12,499 nucleotides of DNA. It comes from an uncultured Rhodanobacter sp. (GTDB lineage Bacteria; Pseudomonadota; Gammaproteobacteria; Xanthomonadales; Rhodanobacteraceae). Location of the stretch: the NCBI GenBank assembly GCA_903827735.1, contig CAIKJM010000485.1:1-12499 (forward strand), given 5' to 3'. Below the pieces are notes generated by a model. The model did no database searches. It was not told where the DNA came from and saw only the letters and a list, made by a program, of their open reading frames with translations. Numbering within the stretch: position 1 is the first letter of the stretch; every line of letters starts with the position of its first letter. The position numbers and the translations under genes are program-made. This document shows, one piece after another, positions 7,677 to 12,499 of the stretch.

Positions 7677-7681
7677 GGGGA
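7677..7681 (+). promoter_or_regulatory. Shine-Dalgarno sequence of the candidate small ORF
   Basis: GGGGA, within AGGGGAGA at 7676-7683, lies seven bases before GTG 7689. It is one of the better SD matches in the window and is the main reason to consider the small ORF real. Confidence 0.5.
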
Positions 7682-7688
7682 GAAATTA

Positions 7689-7859
7689 GTGCTTATCGCA
7701 CCACCGTGTTTGGTCAATATGTTTGCCGCCAGCGGCTTCATTGCTTCGGCCTCGGCGAGCGCCGCGCCACTCGCCGAATATGCGCGCGGCAACGGCAAAC
7801 TTTCACAGTCAACTAAAAGAGCATTCAACGACCACGGCATGCAGGGAGAACACACGTGA
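7689..7859 (+). CDS. Candidate 56-aa small protein or leader peptide upstream of the double-retropepsin gene
   Basis: The frame from GTG 7689 to TGA 7857-7859 encodes 56 residues. Support: a purine-rich SD with seven-base spacing, and a stop that overlaps the next gene's start (TGATG for ATG 7859, or GTGA for GTG 7856), the typical layout of translationally coupled genes. The N-terminal half is hydrophobic and small-residue-rich (MFAASGFIASASASAAPLAE), like a secretion signal though lacking an N-terminal positive charge. The C-terminal half is polar and charged (residues 40-56). Third-position GC, counted by hand, is about 62%, lower than expected for a native gene here. An internal ATG at 7719 would give 46 residues. 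No family is recognised. It could be a small exported protein, a regulatory leader, or chance. Confidence 0.4.
   Translation: MLIAPPCLVNMFAASGFIASASASAAPLAEYARGNGKLSQSTKRAFNDHGMQGEHT
7752..7777. repeat. Inverted repeat upstream of the double-retropepsin gene
   Basis: TCGGCGAG (7752-7759) and CTCGCCGA (7770-7777) are perfect 8-base arms around a 10-base loop. There is no T-tract after it, so it is not a standard terminator. It lies inside the candidate small ORF, about 80 bases before the next start, and could form an RNA hairpin affecting translation. Confidence 0.4.
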
Positions 7860-9625
7860 TGAGGATTTTGCGTATTTGCAGTCTCGGCATCGGCGTTTTA
7901 CTCGCCAACCACGCCTGGGCTGACGGCTGCCAGCTGAAGGACTATGGCACGCTCTCCGTGGAAATGGCCGGCGAAAAAGCCACCACCATGGTGAAGATCA
8001 ACGGAACCGATACGCGATTCATTCTCGACACCGGCGCCTTCTTCAACATCATGTCCAGTGCCAACGCATCGTCGCTGGGGCTAAGGATGTTCCCTGCGCC
8101 TTTTGGCCTACGCATCGGTGGCGTTGGCGGATCGGCGGATGCACAGGTAACGCATGTCAAAGATTTTGGCATCCTCAACGCCACGCTCAAGAATATCGAT
8201 TTCATCGTCGGCGGCACCGATATTGGCCACGGACTGCTGGGTGCTAACCTACTCGATGCGGCCGATCTGGAACTCGACCTGGCGCACGGCAAGCTGACCC
8301 TGTTCAGCGCGGAACACTGCTCCAAGCAGCCGCTGGCGTACTGGGTCAAGAATGGTCAGTACGAGGTCGCCGACATCGATTCCGTTGGCAGCCGGGGCGA
8401 TCGACGCACGTTTCTCAAGGTGACGATAAACGGCCGCGAGGTGCGGGCGCTGCTGGACTCCGGCGCGGCCGCCACCGTGCTCAGTCGCCCGGCCGCCGAG
8501 CGAATCGGCATCGACCTCAACGCGCCCGACGTCAAGGCGAGCGGCACGAGCTACGGCATTGGCGCGCACCAGGTCAAGACCTGGACGGTGCGCATCGACA
8601 AGTTCTCGGTCGGTACCGAAACCATTCAGCACAGCCAGATGCAGGTTATCGACGGACGGCTCGGGGACGGTACCGATATGTTGCTCGGCGTGGATTTTAT
8701 TCTCGCCCACCACATGTTTATCGCCAACAGCCAGGCAAAAGCCTACTTCACCTATAACGGTGGGCGCGTGTTTTCCTTTGCCGACGCACCCAGCGACGGC
8801 GAAAAAGCCGATGCCGGCAAGACAGCCGGCGACAAAGACGCCACGCCGAAAACGGCGTCAGATTTTGCCCTGCGCGGCGAAGCGAATCTTTCTCGCGGCG
8901 AATCCGGCGCTGCCGTCGCCGATCTGGATGCCGCGATCACCATGGCGCCCGATCAGCCCGCCTACTATCTAGCGCGTTCGCGCGCCCATCTGGCCAACAA
9001 GCAGCCCGATGCAGCGCTCGCCGATCTGGACAAGACGCTGAGCCTCGACCCAAAAAATGCTGACGCGCTTCTGCTGCGCGCCGAGCTTCGCCTCGTGCAC
9101 AAGGACCGCACCGGCGCACTGGCCGACGTCACGGCAGCAAGCGCGCTTGCGCCGGCCGGGTCCCCGCAATCGCGGACCATCGCGCGCCTCTACGTCACGC
9201 TGGGGCAACCCACGTCGGCACTGCCGCTGCTAGATGACTGGATACGCCTGCACAATCGCGACGCCATGCTTGGCTCCGCGCTCAACGAGCGCTGCTGGGC
9301 GCGCGGCCTGAGCAACCAGATGCTCGACGATGCCTTGGACGATTGCCGCAAGGCGATCAAGCGCGACGGTGAAAACCCGGCCTACCTCGACAGCCTTGGC
9401 CTCATACAGCTGCGGCTGGGACACTATCCGGACGCCATCAAGGCCTACGAGCAAGCCGCCGTGCAAATGCCGAAAAACGCGTGGTCGCGCTACGGCCTGG
9501 GCCTCGCAAAAATCCGCAGCGGCCAAACCGAGGCCGGCAATGCCGACCTCGCCGCCGCGCGCGCGCTCGATCCGGAAGTCGAAACACGCGCCAAGAAATA
9601 CGGATTGACGGTGGGAGGGCCATAG
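7859..9625 (+). CDS. Secreted protein with two retropepsin-like aspartic protease domains and TPR repeats
   Basis: From ATG 7859 the product has 588 residues (GTG 7856 adds one). AGGGAGA at 7843-7849 serves as SD for either start. A signal peptide ending LANHAWA (cut near residue 21) implies periplasmic export. Two retropepsin-like units follow. The first has catalytic D57-T58-G59 (ILDTGA) and a late GLLGANLL at 125-132; the second has D200-S201-G202 (LLDSGA) and LLGVDF at 275-280. Retropepsins normally need two chains, each giving one Asp, so a tandem pair in one chain could form a pepsin-like active site. A charged Lys/Asp/Ala linker (about 308-333) leads to about six or seven TPR motifs (334-575), which usually bind peptides or partner proteins. 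Substrate is unknown. Each domain is recognised from motifs; proteolytic activity is inferred. The candidate small ORF overlaps its start. Confidence 0.9.
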   Translation: MRILRICSLGIGVLLANHAWADGCQLKDYGTLSVEMAGEKATTMVKINGTDTRFILDTGAFFNIMSSANASSLGLRMFPAPFGLRIGGVGGSADAQVTHVKDFGILNATLKNIDFIVGGTDIGHGLLGANLLDAADLELDLAHGKLTLFSAEHCSKQPLAYWVKNGQYEVADIDSVGSRGDRRTFLKVTINGREVRALLDSGAAATVLSRPAAERIGIDLNAPDVKASGTSYGIGAHQVKTWTVRIDKFSVGTETIQHSQMQVIDGRLGDGTDMLLGVDFILAHHMFIANSQAKAYFTYNGGRVFSFADAPSDGEKADAGKTAGDKDATPKTASDFALRGEANLSRGESGAAVADLDAAITMAPDQPAYYLARSRAHLANKQPDAALADLDKTLSLDPKNADALLLRAELRLVHKDRTGALADVTAASALAPAGSPQSRTIARLYVTLGQPTSALPLLDDWIRLHNRDAMLGSALNERCWARGLSNQMLDDALDDCRKAIKRDGENPAYLDSLGLIQLRLGHYPDAIKAYEQAAVQMPKNAWSRYGLGLAKIRSGQTEAGNADLAAARALDPEVETRAKKYGLTVGGP

Positions 9626-9790
9626 ACGGCCGGACATAGATAGCTGGTGGCGCCGATGTCTTTCACGAAAAGGCGATTTACTGCGCTCGGTCGATAGATT
9701 AGTTCCCAGCGAGGCAGTTGCACGTGCCTTCGGCCTCGACTGGCTATTACACGATCGGCGTAAGAGCCTCAGCAAAGCGGTCAGCGAAAC
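9626..9790. other. Convergent intergenic region without clear terminator
   Basis: These 165 bases separate the ends of the TPR protease gene and the rhtA-like gene. A short imperfect hairpin (GAGGCA with TGCCTT) sits near 9710-9735 but has no T-run on either strand. A frame from 9641 to the right is open and protein-like (it reads PSEAVARAFGLDWLLHD) but has no start codon and runs into the antisense of the exporter gene. Confidence 0.4.
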
Positions 9791-10678
9791 TCAATTCGCC
9801 AATGGCGGCTCGGTGAGTTCGGGGCGTTGCACGCTCAACGCCGTACCGGCGGCAGCGACGATGATGGCCGCGATCGCCAGCCACTGCAGCAGGCTGAGTC
9901 GTTCGTCGAGCAGGGAAACACCGGCCACTGCCGCGACGGCCGGCTCCAGGCTTAACAAGGTGCTGAAGGTGCGCGCCGGCAGCAGGGACAACGCGACCAT
10001 CTCCAGCGAATACGGCAACGCCGAGCTAAGCACCGCTACGCCCAGCGCATAAGGTAACAGCGACGGCGACAGCAGCGCGCTGCCGGCATGCGCGACGCCG
10101 AACGGTATGGCGAGCAAAGCACCGATCGACGTGCCCCATGTCGCCGCATCCGCGCCGTAGGCCGCGCCGGCCTTTTTCCCCAACACGATATAAAGCGCCC
10201 AGCCCACGCCGGCAGCCAAGGCGTACATCACACCCACCGGATCGAGCGGCTGCATCTGACCGCGCAAAGGCAACAGCAGGGCTAGCCCGGCAACGACCAG
10301 CAGTATCCAGACGAAGTCAATCAACCGACGCGAACCGAACACCGCCAGCGCCAGCGGCCCGGTGAATTCCAACGCGACGGCTATACCGAGCGGGATCGTG
10401 CGCAGCGACATGTAGAACACGAGATTCATGGCTCCCATCGCCAGGCCGTAGCCCCACAGCGCGCGCCAGTTACGCTGCCCCGCCGACCGCCGCCAAGGCC
10501 GTTTCCACAGCAGCAGCATCAAGGCGCTGAGCCCGAGGCGATAAGCCGTGGCGCCCTGCGCACCCACCTGCGGAAACAGGTGCTTGGCCAGCGACGCCCC
10601 GCATTGATACGAGACCATGCTGATCAATAGCGCGCCAATTGCCAGCGCAAGCGGAGCAACGGTGGAGCGTGATGACAT
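9791..10678 (-). CDS. rhtA: RhtA-like threonine/homoserine exporter (EamA/DMT family)
   Basis: From ATG 10678 the protein has 295 residues, the same length I recall for E. coli RhtA, an inner-membrane exporter of threonine, homoserine and some other amino acids. Colinear signature stretches are GASLAK (27-32), GIAVALEFTGPLA (98-110), ALPYSLEM (220-227) and LEPAVAAVAG (244-253), all RhtA-like, over a ten-helix duplicated EamA layout. The frame is open further upstream (ATG 10714 and 10711, TTG 10762). ATG 10678 is chosen because MSSRSTVAPLALAIG then begins just before the first helix, although no good SD is visible for any start. It follows the membrane metalloprotease gene on the same strand, 115 bases downstream of its stop. 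Substrate range is inferred from family resemblance only. Confidence 0.88.
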   Translation of the reverse strand: MSSRSTVAPLALAIGALLISMVSYQCGASLAKHLFPQVGAQGATAYRLGLSALMLLLWKRPWRRSAGQRNWRALWGYGLAMGAMNLVFYMSLRTIPLGIAVALEFTGPLALAVFGSRRLIDFVWILLVVAGLALLLPLRGQMQPLDPVGVMYALAAGVGWALYIVLGKKAGAAYGADAATWGTSIGALLAIPFGVAHAGSALLSPSLLPYALGVAVLSSALPYSLEMVALSLLPARTFSTLLSLEPAVAAVAGVSLLDERLSLLQWLAIAAIIVAAAGTALSVQRPELTEPPLAN

Positions 10679-10777
10679 GGGCACAGCCGTCGCGGGAAAC
10701 AGTTCGCCCATCATGCCCGCAGTCACGCATGAAACCCAACAGGGAAAACTCGGCAGAAGCAATAAAGCTCATCGGCC

Positions 10778-10792
10778 ATCGAGCCGCTCGAT
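10778..10792 (-). terminator. Hairpin just after the membrane metalloprotease gene
   Basis: ATCGAG and CTCGAT are perfect six-base arms around a three-base loop, one base beyond the metalloprotease stop on the minus strand. A T-containing stretch (GCTTTATT) follows only after about ten bases, so this would be a weak terminator at best. Confidence 0.3.
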
Positions 10793-10793
10793 C

Positions 10794-11594
10794 CTACTCG
10801 GCGTTTTGAACGCCGTGACCGTGCGCATACCGCGACGTCAACCAAATCACCGCCAGCGGAAACATCAGGTAGCGAGACAAGATGGCGAAGATCTGTGCGA
10901 TGAATCCGTAGCTACCTGAGACGGCGCTGTTTCCGGCAAAGAACGAGAAGTACCAGAATGCGGTAAACGCAATAAGCGTCGCGAGACGACTGCGTTCTCC
11001 CGATGAGATGGTTGCGTACACGCCAGCAAAGTTTCTGCAGAAAAAGTGATAGACGATATAAAGCCCCGGCACGATCAGAAACGGAAAGAGCGCCCATGTA
11101 GAAATACCGAGACCCTTGGCCGCGGTGGCTATATCGGCATGGGTGGTGAGAGCCCGAATAGGCACATAGCCCCAGACGTTTGCAGCGCTCATCAGCGAGA
11201 ACCAGTAAACGAATGACGTCAGTCTTCGGCGAGACGCTACGGCATTCGTGCGAAGCAGCGCGTATAACAAAAAGTACACAGCAGCGTTGCCAACAAACGC
11301 ACCCGCCAGCGCAATGACAGCCGCACTCACGCCATGACCGCTGGCGATAATGGGAGCGTAATCGACGTTGTCGTCCACATCGTCGAGAAAGATGAAATTG
11401 TTGACCGAAGCATGCCCGTAATCGATACCAAAGGGCTCGTTCATCCAGCCCAGAGCCCAGGCGAAAACGCTGTGGGCGTATTCATGGATAAGATAACCCA
11501 TGGCATGCGCGACAAGCGCGAAGATCATCGTCTCTACAGCGAATCTGAATGTCACCGCTGAAATGCTGCGTAATGCTGCACGTGTGGTCGTCAC
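10794..11594 (-). CDS. Multi-pass membrane protein with HExxH zinc-metalloprotease motif (M50-like)
   Basis: The 266-residue product begins at GTG 11594, supported by AAGGGG (complement of 11601-11606) six bases upstream. The first hydrophobic segment contains HEYAH (His37, Glu38, His41), the zinc-binding and catalytic motif of metalloproteases. Because it lies within a membrane helix (YLIHEYAHSVFAWALGW), it fits site-2-type intramembrane proteases (M50-like). A possible third metal ligand is Asp153 in NVWGYVPIRALTTHADI, taking the place of the usual NxxPxxxLDG; this is inferred. Further helices lie near 88-115, 126-146, 166-187, 204-222 and 230-253. Residues 52-80 form an acidic loop (FLDDVDDNVDY). 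Such enzymes usually cut membrane-bound regulators or signal proteins; the substrate is not evident. Base composition is less GC-rich than the left part of the window. Confidence 0.75.
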   Translation of the reverse strand: MTTTRAALRSISAVTFRFAVETMIFALVAHAMGYLIHEYAHSVFAWALGWMNEPFGIDYGHASVNNFIFLDDVDDNVDYAPIIASGHGVSAAVIALAGAFVGNAAVYFLLYALLRTNAVASRRRLTSFVYWFSLMSAANVWGYVPIRALTTHADIATAAKGLGISTWALFPFLIVPGLYIVYHFFCRNFAGVYATISSGERSRLATLIAFTAFWYFSFFAGNSAVSGSYGFIAQIFAILSRYLMFPLAVIWLTSRYAHGHGVQNAE

Positions 11595-11841
11595 ATCAAA
11601 CCCCTTATGTTTGGAGCGTTACCACCCCCGAAGGGAGTCCGTTCGACCTGCGCTCACGGATCGATGCCAAATCATTGCAAGGACCCGAGCAGATCACTGC
11701 CGAGGCGATCGTCTATACAAATCGTATGCACTATGCGTTTGAGCCGAGCTCATGCTTTTCGAATCGGACATTGCCCACAAGAGACCGACAGCGCCGGCTA
11801 ACTTCAGCTCGTAGAGATCAGTTAGCCATTTCTTTGTTCCT
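11595..11841. other. Intergenic region before the metalloprotease gene, with a possible gene remnant
   Basis: The 247 bases hold the SD of the metalloprotease gene at 11601-11606. On the + strand a frame from about 11604 to 11755 reads like protein (VWSVTTPEGSPFDLRSRIDA, then QITAEAIVYTNRMHYAFEP) but has no start codon with SD and its upstream part is antisense to the metalloprotease gene. It may be a gene remnant or chance. No convincing promoter was found. Confidence 0.35.
11796..11834 (+). repeat. Inverted repeat followed by a T-rich stretch (+ strand)
   Basis: GGCTAAC (11796-11802) and GTTAGCC (11821-11827) are perfect seven-base arms around an 18-base loop, followed on the + strand by ATTTCTT. 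It could end a + strand transcript, though no intact + strand gene precedes it. It lies just past the stop of the minus-strand gene ending at 11842. The loop is long for an intrinsic terminator. Confidence 0.3.
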
Positions 11842-12499
11842 TCAAGAAATCAGACAATTTCGCCTTCGCTTTGTGCAAAGGCGAATATTTGTTCGAGACG
11901 ATTTCAGAATTTTTAAATAATCCACCGCTTGATTTGGCGGCCAGTCGTTCGTCACTTCGCTATCCTTTCGCCCGGCATCGACAGCGTACGGCTTTAGCGT
12001 ATCAATGCATTCGCTATATAAGCCAACCTTGTACTGCGTGATTGCCACATCGTTGCGAATATCGCCCAGATCGATGAAGTTAAGAGTAGCGGTACATTTT
12101 TTCAATAGCGGCTGAAGCGTGACAAGTGCTGTCTTGTAATCTTTCCTGAGGTACAACTTCTTGAAATTACTTCGGGCCTTATCGACCTCATCCGAAGAAC
12201 ACCCTTCAGGAACAGTTAGATACTGTCCTTTAAAACCACCATTTGCTCCACAAAATCCACTGCATTCTTTGGGGGTATCCGCCAAGACATCAATACCTTT
12301 ATCTGTCTTAGTGAATTTAACTTTGCAAACGGCGCCATTCTCACTATCGGTTGCAGAACCTTCTCCATTGATAACCGCACCCTGGATATGGCACACATCT
12401 TCGCCGGTTGTTGACTGAAGTTCGAAGATCGTTGTTCCCGTTTTCGTTTTTGAGATGGACAGATTCCCCCATCCAGCCTCAGTCGTGTACTTGCCGGGC
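11842..12499 (-). CDS. Cys-rich probable exported protein, C-terminal part (5' end outside window)
   Basis: Translation is open from the right edge (first full codon at 12496-12498) to TGA at 11842-11844, giving 218 residues; a GTG at 12396 is internal to the frame and need not be a start. The visible N-terminal part (to about residue 90) is beta-rich: GWGNLSI, TTIFELQ, VCHIQG, AVCKVKF, then CSGFCGANGGFKGQY. Four to five Cys are spaced as in disulfide-bonded periplasmic domains of hypothetical proteins. The second half (from about SDEVDKARSNF) is helical with TPR/Sel1-like character (YKTALVTLQPLLKKC, IRNDVAITQYKVGLYSECI) and ends RTNIRLC plus a basic tail. No function is assigned. GC is about 45% in lines counted by hand, well below the left part of the window. 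An 8-base inverted repeat (TTCGCCTT at 11859-11866, AAGGCGAA at 11878-11885) lies in its last codons. Confidence 0.75.
   Translation of the reverse strand, partial: PGKYTTEAGWGNLSISKTKTGTTIFELQSTTGEDVCHIQGAVINGEGSATDSENGAVCKVKFTKTDKGIDVLADTPKECSGFCGANGGFKGQYLTVPEGCSSDEVDKARSNFKKLYLRKDYKTALVTLQPLLKKCTATLNFIDLGDIRNDVAITQYKVGLYSECIDTLKPYAVDAGRKDSEVTNDWPPNQAVDYLKILKSSRTNIRLCTKRRRNCLIS

Noticed and set aside
9656..9697. Short frame beginning ATG that reads MSFTKRRFTALGR, like the start of a Tat signal
   Set aside because: It ends after 13 codons, has no SD, and the motif is incomplete; probably chance.
11697..11774. Minus-strand 25-codon frame reading MSDSKSMSSAQTHSAYDLYRRSPRQ-like peptide
   Set aside because: No SD, no neighbour coupling and no recognisable features.

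Overview
The window looks like the chromosome of a GC-rich gammaproteobacterium. The parC product, the RhtA-type exporter and the exported hypothetical proteins are of the kind found in Xanthomonadales (Lysobacterales), and a Rhodanobacteraceae relative such as Dyella or Rhodanobacter is my best guess. That placement is inferred from remembered protein resemblance, not from a search. No rRNA, tRNA, CRISPR array, insertion sequence or phage gene was seen.

Layout, left to right. The 3' end of a TraB/GumN-family gene (+) faces a small lipoprotein gene (-) that carries a C8 tract. A divergent gap leads to parC (+, topoisomerase IV subunit A), which is followed by a strong palindrome. Next come a secreted Ser/Ala-rich hypothetical protein (+) and a convergent Nudix hydrolase (-). 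A two-gene unit (+) then encodes a NAGPA/DUF2233-type lipoprotein and a penicillin/AHL-acylase-family Ntn hydrolase, overlapping by ATGA. After a weak terminator there is a possible 56-aa small ORF with its own Shine-Dalgarno sequence. It overlaps the start of a secreted protein with two retropepsin-like domains and a TPR tail. The right part is on the minus strand: an RhtA-like amino-acid exporter, a membrane protein with an HEYAH zinc-protease motif, and the 3' part of a Cys-rich exported protein that runs off the window.

Most of the window is high GC, typically well above 60%. From about 10.8 kb onward the composition falls (about 45-57% in hand-counted lines), which suggests an accessory or transferred segment at the right edge.

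Functionally the window mixes a housekeeping gene (parC) with many exported proteins: lipoproteins, a periplasmic acylase, a periplasmic aspartic protease and a membrane metalloprotease. I see no defence or biosynthetic system. The least explained items are the small ORF coupled to the double-retropepsin/TPR gene, the glycosidase-acylase pair, and the membrane metalloprotease in the low-GC segment.
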